From: Bondarzewia mesenterica
Taxonomy: Eukaryota; Basidiomycota; Agaricomycetes; Russulales; Bondarzewiaceae
Length of the DNA stretch: 64,000 nucleotides
NCBI GenBank assembly: GCA_004802705.1
Contig: SGPL01000015.1
Span: forward strand, 66,755-130,754
Direction of reading: 5' to 3'
The notes beneath the pieces were generated by a model that was not told where the DNA came from, made no database searches, and was given only the letters and a program-made list of their open reading frames with translations. Position numbers and translations under genes: made by a program. Of the stretch, positions 10,747 to 21,306 are shown in pieces. Position 1 is the first letter of the stretch. Each line of letters opens with the position of its first letter.

Positions 10747-13658
10747 TCAACGTCTCTTTGGTGGAGGCGTCCCATTTGCCTCCCCATCAGCCTTCCTCTT
10801 CGTTCCAAACCCAAACGCTACCTTTGTACGGTCTCCCATGACACCACCCGGGGCTGTCTCTGCGACAGAAGCAGAGGAAATCCGCGAGAACCCAGGTCGA
10901 GGGGCAGGCGAGCCGGTCTCGCCAGGGAGAGAAGGCGCGGGACTTGCGCTCATGGTAGCATTGTGCGAGATCTGGGGAGCAGGAAGGGTGATGAATCCAT
11001 TGTCCAGTGTTTGGGGCGTGGCGGACTTGTTCGTGTCTTTCTTCTTGCCCTTTGTTTTCTCCGTCTTGCCCTTGGATAGCGGTTGCGGATCAAGGAATTC
11101 CGCGGCCTGAGGAACAGCACTGAAGACCATCAATGAGTGATTTTGTTCCAGACATAGCAAAAGAAACTACGTACCCCCTGTTCCCCACTGAAAGGACAAA
11201 GTGCGCCTGGCCAGTCTTTTCTTGCCGAATCTGGAACGCCTTGTTCATACTGAGCGGTGTATCACCACTAGCCATCGCCTCTTTCTTCTTTTCCTCTGCA
11301 ATCTTCTTCAACCGCTTCTCCGTCTTCATCCGTCCCGAACCCTTCCCGTGAAACTTGTGCGACAATGCCTTCCACGCTTCCTTCGGCGTCAACGTGCGCC
11401 CAAACTCATCGTGGTATACGATGTTCACGTCTGGCTTGTAATTTTTGAACGACTCCAGATTCGCGCGAGCCTCCTGCTGTTCCCTGAGCCGGTTCTCATA
11501 CTCACGTTGCGCCTGATCTTTGTTGAATCCACGAGATCTAAGCTTCTCAATCTCGTTCTCGGAGATGCGCCGTCGCTGAGCAGCCAGCCAAACGTCGCGC
11601 TGCAGCTGTACCCGCTCGCGTTCCACCTGATCTGCGCTTGGCGTAGCGAGTATGCCCTGTTGCCGAAGAATGTTCAGGGTCGAGGCCAAACCGGTACTGA
11701 ACGTTTGTTCTGTCGATGTCCCGACATCTAGGTCTCCATTTGTAGCCTTCGCCTTCTCCTCGGCCTCGGTAGTCTGGAGGAGATTCTCGATAGCATTCAA
11801 AATGGCTTCTTCATCTTCCTCATCCTCATCCTCTTTCACCACGACCTCACCTGCCTCTAACTCTTCGGCAACGTCCATTGGGACATCTTCGGGAGGTACC
11901 TGCTCTATAAGCGCCGTCGGCTGACGTTCCTCTTTCTTCACAACAACAGGGTTATGTGTAATGCCTCGGACGAACTCGGAAGTGTCGTCGAAGACGAGGC
12001 CAGCAGTTTCTTCATCAGCTTCATCGACCTCGACCTTGATCACATCAAGTCCGTTTGCCTGCTCAGATCGTGCACTTTCCTTGGCAACTGATAGGGAATT
12101 AGAAGGGATTAGTGAGTACAGATTGTTATCAAATTGAACCAAGGGACTTACTCTTCCTCGCAATCGCCTCAGGCGACAACTTCTTAGCCTTTATCTTCGC
12201 TCTCCGGGACCGGGCAAGAGCAGCCTGGAGTTCGTCGTCGTCAACAAAATTTGCATTTAGATCGCGGTCCACCGGGACGATGGGTTTCTGATCAACTGCC
12301 ATAGCATCTTCCTCGTTGGTTGGACCAACATCTGCTTCCTCTGCGGCTCGTCTTGATGGACGCTTCTTCTTTGCCTGCCATCAAGGCTGTTAGGAATTTA
12401 TGCAATATGCGACCTAGAAGAAAGCCTCACCTTCAGTTTCTTAAAGCCAACATCACCCTTCTGTACGTAGTCCGATATTTCCATATTTTCTATAAGGCAA
12501 TTCGGACGAAGTCATTAATGGAGTAGAAGCGCAACGTACTCGTGTAATCTATTGAAAGGAGTGACTTGTTAATGGCGGTAGCAGCCTGTTCTTGATTCTG
12601 TCGTTTGACTTCGCTGCTTGAAAAGGTTGAGCTACCAAGGCGAAAACCCTGTATTCCTCGAAATAAGAAGATAAAGGTGCCGTGACAACAAAGGCAACTC
12701 ACAGTCTCTTTGGCGCCTTCCAGAAATTCGTCATATTTTGACAGAACTGTGCGCTTCATTCCTTCTCGGCCCTCCACAAACTCTTCATCGTCGTACCCTG
12801 TGTAATCTCGCTTCTTGAGTTTAAGTTCATTTCTTTCCTTGGTCCGCTCGCGTTCTGCCATCTCGACGTTCTGCAATACATCCTCTGGAGAACGCATATC
12901 ACATGAGTCAAACTTGAAACAACAGCCTAGTCGAAGAAATCCACCTTCGTTGTCAAGAATACGGCTATCTTTGAGAGTGAGTATCCGGGCTTCGCCTTCT
13001 TCCAGTTCTTCGAAGTCATGGCTGACCTTAAGCCCCTCAAGGTCCTCTACAATACAAGATGTTCGTCAGCGATCGTCCCCAACACTACAGTGATGCATGC
13101 ATGCGACTCACTTTCTGTATAGTCCTCCCCCTGGAAGACTTTATCCATGCTCTCCAACTCAGCCTGCCGCTTCTTGACCAACTCCCTCTCCCTCTTTTTT
13201 GCTTTTTTGATCCATTTCAGAGTATCGTCTGTGTCCATATCGGCGTCACCAAGTGTCGCTCCTTTGAGCGAGGCATGAAGTTCCCTCTTATTTCTCACCC
13301 TGGAGAGATGGTCGTGTAAGCAACTATGCTTGAGCACATCACGACCTTAGGTCGCCTGAAAACCCGAAGAGGGTAGAAGCAACCGTAAAGCACATGATGA
13401 AATAAACAGTACTCACTTCGCGATACGATCCTGAATCTTCCTGGACACAAACAAAGACGATTAATAACTATCCGTGAGTAAAGAAACAGCCACTCACTTT
13501 GTTTCCCTAGCCTTTGCCTCTTGTTCTCGTTGACTGGCATAGTTTCTCTCAGCCTGCTTTTCCTGGTCATCGGCTGGGGCACTATCATCTGTCAATGGTT
13601 TGAGACCGAGGGAGATACGAATCTTGTTGGTTTCTTCTAAGCTAATGCTCTCTTCCAT
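10747..13658 (-). CDS. SNU66: SART-1 / Snu66 family splicing factor
   Basis: Component of the U4/U6.U5 tri-snRNP, needed for spliceosome activation in the nucleus. The N-terminus reads MEESISLEETNKIRISLGLK, the conserved SART-1 start, followed by a charged helical region (NYASQREQEAKARETK) and several small exons. The large exon near 11.1-12.1 kb carries acidic low-complexity sequence and the diagnostic C-terminal block: YHDEFGRTLTPKEAWKALSH, KFHGKGSGRMKTEKRLKK and GDTPLSMNKAFQIRQEKTGQ, then AHFVLS. The final exon (10747 to about 11115) is a basic tail rich in Ser/Pro ending ANGTPPPKRR. The start is ATG 13656-13658, with a TATATAAA box about 110 bp upstream on the minus strand. Confidence 0.93.
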
Positions 13659-13767
13659 GGTAACCGTCTAGAGCGTATAAAAGAGAGGCAAGATGGTAGA
13701 CAAGACTCGTAGTTGCAGACAAAGATTGGTGCGGAGAGCAATGTTTGTTTGGTCGACTTTGTCGCTT

Positions 13768-13775
13768 TTATATAA
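13768..13775 (-). promoter_or_regulatory. TATA box upstream of SNU66
   Basis: TATATAAA on the minus strand, about 110 bp before the SNU66 start codon. The spacing fits a fungal core promoter. Confidence 0.4.
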
Positions 13776-13845
13776 GTAACACCGGGCCGGAAGCTGACTA
13801 ATAGAATGTCCGTCTTAGGTTTACCCAGGGTTTATCGATACTTGT

Positions 13846-13857
13846 GGGGGGGGGGGG
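13846..13857. repeat. G12 homopolymer
   Basis: Twelve consecutive G in the 368-bp intergenic region between SNU66 and the RMND1-like gene. Apart from this tract and the SNU66 promoter, 13659-14026 shows nothing recognisable. Long G runs are prone to length variation and sequencing error. Confidence 0.7.
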
Positions 13858-14026
13858 CTTCAAAGCTTTTGTCTAATTACGGCTGAGTTCAGAGGTTAGG
13901 TAGTATGCTATGCTATACATAAGTTACAGTGTGGGGTCATACATAGATGCAGTGAGATTAGGCCAGTGATGGAACAGTGATGATATCTCTATAAGCAAAT
14001 TATGTGAGTAGATGAACGTTTTGACT

Positions 14027-15447
14027 TCAAGCCGATTCCACACGCTTAGACTGCGACTCTTCAGGCGAACCCCATAATTCAGGGGCATCGCGAATCAATA
14101 CCTAGGAGGCATATTCAGAACGGTCTCTACAATATGACGGAAAGAAGCATACAATGACGACCTCGACGGCGATGAGGGCAATGATCACAAGCTCCATCCG
14201 GGCAGCGGAAGTCTGGAAGGGATCAGAAGTTGCCTTTCCTACAACGAAGGGTAGAACGTACCTCAGTCAAAAGCTGCCGCAGAACGGATTGGACCTGTGT
14301 AACAAATGTTCATATAAGATTTCTTCGGGTTCCACAGAACGTGAGATAGTACCTCAGCAGCATAGGTAATTTTGTCATTGACGGATCGTGTCCGGACTCT
14401 CACTTCCAGTGCATTGCTCAGGGAGTTGAAATAACCTGTGACAAATCAGCTTGACGGATACCCAACAGCCAGCAGAGTGCACAATACCTTCCAAGACAGG
14501 CTCAGCCCAATAGAAATCCGGTGTATCGTAGAAGTTCTCCCTGTTGAGGTTAAGACCTTGACGGAACTTGAGAAGCTCTCCAAGTTTTTTGATCAATGCC
14601 CGGCGACCAAGACCTGGCTTCCCAGTCCGCTGTAATGAGAGAGGCAGAGACGATACGGAAGATAGGTAGTTCTCTAGAGACACTTCGAGTACGGAAAGCG
14701 CCGTGGACCGAGACAGAGCCTGAGAGAATGCGTAACGCGCCAGAAGTGTTTCCTGAGGGAAAGCAGATGGGGGAAGAGGGCTGGGTAATGACTCTGCCTC
14801 GCTAAGAACAGGACTGCTCCCCAAAATGATGAGATCCCCCTGAAGACGCGTATTTCTATAAAATGTTGATCAGTCAAAGACGTTCACAGAAATTGTTGTA
14901 CTTACTCCGAAGGGTCCATCACGAACTCAAGCTCCTCTGTCTCCGCTTCTTTCAACGGCACAAATTCTGCTTCACTCCTCGCCAATACCTCCTTTTGAAA
15001 TCTCTTCGCATCCTCTTCTGAGAGGCCCCAGCAAACAAAACTTCCATTCCCGAATATGAACACTTCACCCTCTTTACCCTCCGCACCCCACTTTGGAACC
15101 CAATACGACTCGTGAATGGGACGTGAAGTCGGTGGAAGACGACTTCTGAGACGGGGCAAAATGTATCGTTCGGCAGTCGCAAGCGTCGAGATGAGTTGGA
15201 TTTCGCTGCGTGTGGGCTTGGGATTGGCACGAATGGGGAGTGAGTCGGATGCCGTCCGTCGGAGGGGTGTGAATGCCTTCGGTTTGGCTTTTGTCAATCC
15301 ATCGTCTGACAGATCGCTGCCGGATGTCGTTGCAAAGCCCCTTCGAGCGCGAAATGGGGAGAATGCGAGCACTCGAAGGCCACTTTTGACAAGCAACGGA
15401 GTTGACCTGGATGGAACATGTCGCAAGACCGAAAAATACTGTTGCAT
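14027..15447 (-). CDS. RMND1/Rmd1-type mitochondrial protein (DUF155)
   Basis: Member of the DUF155 family (yeast Rmd1, human RMND1), inner-membrane proteins that support mitochondrial translation. The N-terminus is rich in Arg/Ser and fits a presequence (MQQYFSVLRHVPSRSTP, then FSPFRARRGFATTSG). It is followed by LISTLATAERYILPRLRSRL, YWVPKWGAEGKEGEVFIFGN, GSFVCWGLSEEDAKRFQ and EELEFVMDPSE, then an exon with LARYAFSQALSRSTALSVLE, NLNRENFYDTPDFYW and VRVRTRSVNDKITY. Near the C-terminus is one hydrophobic membrane segment (MELVIIALIAVEVVIVLI) followed by RDAPELWGSPEE and the end KRVESA. Start ATG 15445-15447; a TATAAA box lies near 15561-15566 on the minus strand. Confidence 0.88.
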
Positions 15448-16043
15448 CTGAGGTAGCAGGTTAGAAGTCTTCTTCACGAACCTCTATAAACGAACGTTTT
15501 TCGTGTGCTGAAAGAGCAAGGCGAAATGCGGCCCTACGGTTAAGTATATCCAGCTTTCGTTTTATACTTACCCCGGGGTCAACAAGTCGTCAACAAGAAT
15601 CGGCCGACAAGGACGCGTGGAATGGTGTGTGAATTCGGCAGACTTTGCCCCCATATGCCGCCGTATGCGTGCCGCCAGTCAACTCCGCGCGTGGACATTA
15701 ATTTTAAAATATTAATTCCTTGCTTACAAATTAATTGATAACGTACATATATTTACGGCCTGCCATTGGACGACACCAGCTTAAATATATAGACCCCGTC
15801 TCAAGTAGGTACGTCCACCCCAGCTACACACATGAATGTGGAACTACAAAGCTTCAGCGTAAGGGGAAAATGCATCGACGGCTGGCATGATTGAATTACG
15901 TATTGGGAAATCCACAATGCAATCGGGAAAAACAAAGATTAGTCACAAATACACCATACTTTTCTAGACATGGAACCGACGGAGAGAGGGGAGAACAATT
16001 GTCGCGACTCGCAAAAGCGGCATCACACAGTGATACGTGCGAT
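15448..16043. other. Intergenic, AT-rich segment
   Basis: Holds the promoter of the RMND1-like gene and the 3' region of the ACL4-like gene. An AT-rich block near 15698-15750 (attttaaaatattaattcc) stands out from the surroundings. An ACGCGT hexamer lies near 15614. No coding pattern seen. Confidence 0.5.
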
Positions 16044-17429
16044 TTATGACATATCGACATCGCTATCAGAGTCTGCGCCCTCTACGTCCTCCCAAACATC
16101 CTCATCCTGCCCATCCTCATCTGGAAAAGGCTGGACGCCCAAATCTTCCAGTCTTGCTATGAGTTCGCCGACGTGTTCCAAGAGAGGTGCATCAGGATGC
16201 TCTTGATTGATGTGAAGCTGGTTGGATGTTCTGATAAGCACAAGCGGATTAATTGGAATATGGGGACGAGCCATCATACCGTCTTGCAAGTTTCTAGGCA
16301 ATCCCTCGCATCCCTCGCAAGGTCTGCCCAAGAAATCTCATCTAGTTTGCCGCCATTCTCGTGTGCCTGCTCTGCCATAAGGAAGAAGCACCATCCTTCA
16401 AGGTACCAGGCCTCGACTTCCTCGTCATCGGCAGCCATGATACCTTGTAGGGCTAACAGGGCAGGTGTGAAGAGTGAAAGTTCGAGGAAGAGCTTCGTCA
16501 ATCCTAATCGACTGGGTATCGGTGGTAGGTTAGGATCGTCTGTACGGAGATGTCAAGTGACACGCCGGACAACTTATGAATCGCCAGACTAACCCGGTTC
16601 GAGGTCTTTCCACGATGACCATGCTTTTTCCAAGATAGTCTTTGCATCATTAGGCCTCTGCTGGGACATACGCACGGATGCCAAAGACTGCAGCGCCTCG
16701 ACATTTTCTGGGTCTGTTCGTAGGGCCAAATTCAGCAAATCCTCACAATTCTTTTCTGCTGCAGGATCAAAACTATGACGGCAATCGTTGATCAAAAGGT
16801 AACTATCAAAAGAGAAGACTGCGAACGTACCACAAATCGTATGCGGGATCCATCCAGATCTCAACTTGTCCAATAAGTGCACGAACAATTGTGTTTTTGA
16901 TCTCCTGCTCGTCGTTTTTAGAAGCTGCAGATTCGACTACCCGCTCTTTTCCTTTCAATTGAACGAAGAGGATGTCCACAGCTGCTCTATAATGCTGCAA
17001 TGCCAGCTGTGGATCATCGTCACTCAGCTGAGCAAGGTACAAGTGTGCAGCTGGTGGTGTTAGGGATGACGCATCGGTGTCCGAAGAAATCAAAGATTGA
17101 AAAGTCTGATAAAAAAAAAAATGGACATTGGGCACATGAGAACCTGACTAGCACCATCTTGAGGAGCTCACCTGCTTGGCCGCATCCAAGTTCCCCGTCT
17201 CTAGCAGCAAAACGCCTTGCATCTCCAAGGCCTCTTTATCATTAGGCGACCACTCCAGCACCCTCTCGACAAACCTGCCTGCTAGCTCGTAATTGCATTG
17301 CACGATCAACTCCTGTGCTTTTTCTAACAGAGCGGCGACCGAGGGCGAAGCGCTGACTTTAACCTGTGCGATCTCGGGGGCGGGCAATGGCAATGGCGCC
17401 TTTCGCGTTTTTGTTCGTGTACGGCCCAT
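16044..17429 (-). CDS. ACL4: Acl4-type TPR chaperone of ribosomal protein L4
   Basis: TPR protein resembling yeast Acl4, the dedicated chaperone that escorts uL4 (Rpl4) to pre-60S particles. Start ATG 17427-17429 gives MGRTRTKTRKAP. TPR-like helices follow: AQELIVQCNYELAGRFVERV, EWSPNDKEALEMQGVLLLET, AAHLYLAQLSDDDPQLALQH and NLALRTDPENVEALQSLASV. Later come GWCFFLMAEQAHENGGKLDE and SWADLARDARDCLETCK, and the strongly acidic tail DEDVWEDVEGADSDSDVDMS that is typical of the family. Five exons or so, all joining in frame. The family call rests on the domain order and the acidic C-terminus. Confidence 0.8.
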
Positions 17430-17539
17430 GAAAGGCAAAACCAAAGTAAATATTGAAAAGATGAACCTGCAAGTGAATAAAGTGCTATGAAAAGTGAAGT
17501 CAGATCCGAATCTGAGTGGTCGGCGGATGCCTAGTCTCC

Positions 17540-17690
17540 CGGGGGCAGAGTCCTAGGCATATGCGTACTAATGTTGTATCCGAAAATCGCTGATTTTGAC
17601 CCTTTCCGTCCGCATGGATTTTGGCCCAGATCCGTCCACATAAGGATCGGACTACCCATTTTCGACCGAGTCGTCCGTTCACATAACCAG
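17540..17690. mobile_element. Relic related to the hAT-like MITE
   Basis: Contains GCATATGC and ATGTTGTATCC with the same spacing as the left end of the 9.9-kb element, followed by CCGTCCGCAT and GATCCGTCC motifs like its subterminal repeats. The outermost terminal repeat is degenerate, and no matching right end or target duplication was found nearby. It reads as an old or partial copy, or as one end of a larger element that includes the gene fragments next to it. Confidence 0.5.
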
Positions 17691-17712
17691 ATACTACCGA
17701 GCGACGCACATC

Positions 17713-17893
17713 GGATGTATCACCAGTATTTCCAGTCAACTCATACCCTCGCGAGCCAGTTCGGTGCGCACATCATTGAGGGTAGTGAGAACAGCGTTAT
17801 TGTGGAGACGAGTGGCAGTACGAGCAGGCCAGAGGCTTTTTTGAGCCTAGTTAAGCCGCTTGAGATCATCATCGAGTCTGCTCGGACGGGTAA
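17713..17893 (+). pseudogene. Fragment of acetolactate synthase regulatory (small) subunit
   Basis: The frame reads THTLASQFGAHIIEGSEN, SVIVETSGSTSRPEAFLSLV and KPLEIIIESARTG. This corresponds to the second half of the ACT-like regulatory subunit of acetolactate synthase (yeast Ilv6), where the conserved text is NSVIVEL...R.EAFL.L.KPFGI.E.ARTG. The N-terminal ACT domain and the C-terminus are missing. Only about 60 codons remain, so it is a non-functional fragment, probably copied from a full gene elsewhere. It is directly followed by a fragment of an unrelated gene in the same orientation. Confidence 0.65.
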
Positions 17894-17947
17894 GATTCTT
17901 TCTTTCTTTCTTGCCATTGATCAATGTTCTGATGGCTTGTTTACATA

Positions 17948-18400
17948 GATAATACCCTCTGTATGACGTCTGCATCCACATCGCTGATGTCTCTTACTTC
18001 GTCAAGCTAAACATGGCGTTGGATCGGGACGCTCACAAGCGCGCTACCAGTGTCTACCTCATTCAATGCATCGTGCCCATACTTCCACCGGCTCCAAGCG
18101 AGGAACTGTGCAGACTGAACTCTGGACAAGAGCGTCTAGCATTTTCGGTGATGCTGACGATGACCCACGACTCAAGGTTATCAAGAAGTGGTTTGGCAAG
18201 ACCATCATCAAGTACGCTTTCACCGTGTTCTTTCTATGTCATTTCTCGGTCCTACTTGATGACAACATTCGTCTAAGGTCAGCAGCGAAGCTTTCTTATT
18301 CTGAAGGAAAACCTTGGGTGGCATACCTGTGATAGCCGAACATGATGCTTCAGCTGTTGAGCACGATATAAGGGTTTTGCATTGCTCAAAGCAAGTACTT
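17948..18400 (+). pseudogene. Fragment of Dis3/Dis3L2-like exoribonuclease
   Basis: Reads VCIHIADVSYFVKLNMALDR and DAHKRATSVYLIQ, then PAPSEELCRLNSGQERLAFS. In another frame it continues KVIKKWFGKTIIK and, after an intron-like gap, SAAKLSY and LGGIPVIAEHDASAVEHDIR. These match the RNB catalytic domain of Dis3-like 3'-5' exoribonucleases around the metal-binding HIADVSYFV motif. At least one frame shift separates the two blocks, and both ends of the domain are missing. The retained intron-like stretch points to a DNA-level copy rather than a retrocopy. Confidence 0.7.
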
Positions 18401-18498
18401 CTTTGTTCGTCTATGGCTCTCTCGCACACCACCTCCTTAGCCCACTGTGTTGTCGCTGCGGGGGTTTATTCTCACTCATCACCTCTCCCAGCCCGCCA

Positions 18499-19178
18499 TT
18501 TTGACGTAGCGGGGCTTCGCGCTCACCCACCCCGTTCCCAATCCCGTCATTCCGACATGACCGGGCTTGCATTCATCCATCCTATCCCCAGCCCCATTGT
18601 TTCGACACGACGGAGTTTCGTGCCCTTTCATCCCACTTCTAGTCCCATCATTTCAACACGACGGGATTCGCGCTTGTCCACATCATCACCAATGCCATCG
18701 TCTCGACACAGCGGGGCTTCGTGCTCGCTCGCCTCGGCCCCAACTCTTTTGTTTTGACACGTTGGGGGCCCTCGCCGCTCCCAGTTCCATTTTCAGATGT
18801 CGAGGTCTCACACTCGCCTACGCCATCCACAGCCCCATCTTTTCGACATGGCGGGATTTGGCTCGCCCACCCCATCCCCAACCCGTCGTTTCGACATGAC
18901 CAGAATTCGTGCTTGCTGAGCATGTCCCCAACCCCACCATTTTGACAGGGCGGTGCTTCGTGCTCGCCCCCTCCGTCTTGTTGGTTTGATACGACAGGCC
19001 TTCACGCTCGCCCACCCTTCCCAAACCCCTTTGTGGCGAAATGACAGAGCTTTACGCTCACGCTTGCCCTAGCCTCTTGTTTCGACACGAAGGGACTTTG
19101 CGCTCGCCCACCCGTCCCGATCCCTGTCATTTCGGCATGACGGGCTTCGTCCTCGCACAGCACGCCCCTCATCCCTCG
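18499..19178 (+). repeat. Degenerate minisatellite, about 14 units of 45-52 bp
   Basis: A unit of the form tttcgacacgacggggcttcgcgctcgcccaccc-ccaaccccat recurs with starts near 18500, 18550, 18600, 18651, 18703, 18752, 18796, 18841, 18888, 18940, 18985, 19034, 19080 and 19130. Units differ by substitutions and small indels, so it is an old array. All frames are broken by stops in places, arguing against a coding repeat. Confidence 0.75.
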
Positions 19179-19638
19179 ATCCGATTATACTTCCTCTTTC
19201 CTCATCTACTTACGTTGGTTTGATTGCGGTGCGCGATATGCTCACCGCTGGTTAGCCATGCCTTACTCGCCGCATTGTCATTTCTCATCTCACCAACCTG
19301 TCTGATGAATTGTTCATTGATGTACTCACTACACACCAAGCACTAATAAATATCACGGATATGCTTAAAAGCCATTCCTTCTCGCCTAGTGTCTAGTCTC
19401 AAGACTTATATGGAACCACCATCACCATGCACTGCAGCCTCTTTCTCTGAGAATTTTGGTCTAGCAGGAAGCATGCCATCTCTTGGGTTGCTAGAGCATA
19501 ACATGATGTGTTCGAAAGTCCTTTTTTTTGAATAGAGATTCTCAAAATTCGGGAATCGTAACAGTACACTATATTGAAGGGGGTTCACAATACACATCGA
19601 TACCAATAATTGTTCTCATGGAAATTCGTAAACAACAA
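19179..19638. other. Intergenic, nothing identified
   Basis: Between the minisatellite and the 3' end of the next minus-strand gene. Contains an A8 run near 19520 (minus strand) and no recognisable coding pattern. Confidence 0.45.
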
Positions 19639-21002
19639 TCAACCCCCAACGTCTGGATTGAGATCACGCCGTCGTTTCTTATACGTACTCTCGACACCTG
19701 CACCTGGGGGGCGCGCGCCTTCACGAAGGTCATCACTGCCCAGGGATGACATAAACGAAGATGTGGGCAGAGATGTAGGCTCAAAGGAGGAAATATCTGG
19801 AGGTTTGGAGGAACTTGGATGAGCTGGTGTAGGACCGTGATCGAAGACCCGGGGAAGAGGAGACCCGTGAACATTTGCGCCATCTTCAATTGACGGCTAC
19901 TCATGAAAATCAATAAATCTCATGATATAAATGTCTCGGATCGTTGATCAAGTAACCTACCGGTACGCTAACATTTTCGGCGAGAGCCCAAGAGAGATCG
20001 ACGGAATCGCCCAGATCACCGTTTCTCGAGCCCAACATCGGAGAAATAGAAGATGGAATAGCAATCCTATCGCATGGCTCATCCAAACGCTCGAATCTCA
20101 GCGTCCCTAGCTCCAAAGAATCCTTCAGTAATTTGTTCTGGGCCATTGACAGTGTAGAAGGGTTCCGCATAGGGATGTCCTGAGGCCATCCTACCATACG
20201 GACTCCAGATGTTTTCAGGTTGCCATGGTTCGTCCATTTCATATCCGCGGTACGGAGTCCGGAGGTGTTCCTGTCGGAGACATAGGGAACTGTCCGAAAA
20301 TACTATGTATTCACTTGACGCACCTGAGAGCCATTCGAAAGGCAGCATATACATCAGCCTTCAGTTGGTGCGCAGAGACTTTCTTAGAACCTGACGGGCC
20401 ACTCGCCGAGAGAGATTCTGACTCTGAAAGACCAGTTGACGAGTGAACAGACATGGCTTTGGCTTTGAACGCATTTGTGCCGCTCTCTCCACCACCTCGA
20501 AGACCTCGCCAAAACTCTCGACCCAGGCGGGTACCCCCGAGAAACCCGTTATCGGACGGGTCCTCTGGATCAACGACGAGGAAGAACGAGTGCAATCCTG
20601 CTGCCTGGTGCAGGGCTTCGAGTGTCTGGGAAGTAGACACTAGCACGGATTTTACTATGAACGTGATATTAGCTGTAAATAAAACATTGCTGAAAGAATG
20701 AGATGGGCATATGCACTTCTTTCTCTTCTGTCAGTTTGCGTAAGAGCAGATTCGGAGGCAAACAGATACTTGCTATGCCATTGGACTACATGGCGGCGGA
20801 CCTGACTTCAGCCACGATATCAGAAAAGCTCAGAACCTAGAGCTCCTTGATCCCAGAAATTCGAACGCACGATATCGAGTGAGCAACTTTCCCTGTGTGC
20901 AAACGCTTTCATATCTGAAAGCGTTTTCTCCGTGACGGCGTCAAGCCTCTCCAAGAACAGATCGTCAAGTGTGATATTCTTTGCCGAAGCGGAGGGAACC
21001 AT
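19639..21002 (-). CDS. Hypothetical protein, multi-exon
   Basis: Unrecognised gene. A likely first exon from ATG 21000-21002 reads MVPSASAKNITLDDLFLERL and DAVTEKTLSDMKAFAHRESC. Further exons read TLEALHQAAGLHSFFLVVDP, NGFLGGTRLGREFWRGLRGG, SSTGLSESESLSASGPSGSK and KVSAHQLKADVYAAFRMALR. Then come LLKDSLELGTLRFERLDEPC and SVDLSWALAENVSVP, and a last exon ending GVESTYKKRRRDLNPDVGG (stop 19639-19641). The basic KKRRRD near the end could be a nuclear signal. Open sequence continues upstream in the minus strand to about 21150 and could add N-terminal residues. The gene is divergent to SVF1, with about 300 bp between starts. Confidence 0.5.
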
Positions 21003-21306
21003 CGCACACAAATTTATGTCCTAGACGAAGTAGCTCAGCATTGACAGTGAGGATACAGTGCATGCCAGAGCGCCAGCCGAGGGAAACTGCAAGTCAACCT
21101 TGAGTCGAGTCGGATCGACCGTCATTGAAGTAGTAGACAACATGTAGATCCGGACGGCCCTCGGCGACTCGGCCGGCATCCGGTCAGACAGGAGGATCCT
21201 GAGGCACGAAGATGGGGCTTCTTCGCTAGCTCCGGCAGACTCTCGGCGCGGCCTCAGTAGTACAAGACGGCCAGTCGCGAACACTCTTTCTCTCAATTGT
21301 ACCACG

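Noticed and set aside
13846..13857. G12 run as a possible G-quadruplex
   Set aside because: A single homopolymer without spaced G tracts; more likely a length-unstable run or sequencing artefact.
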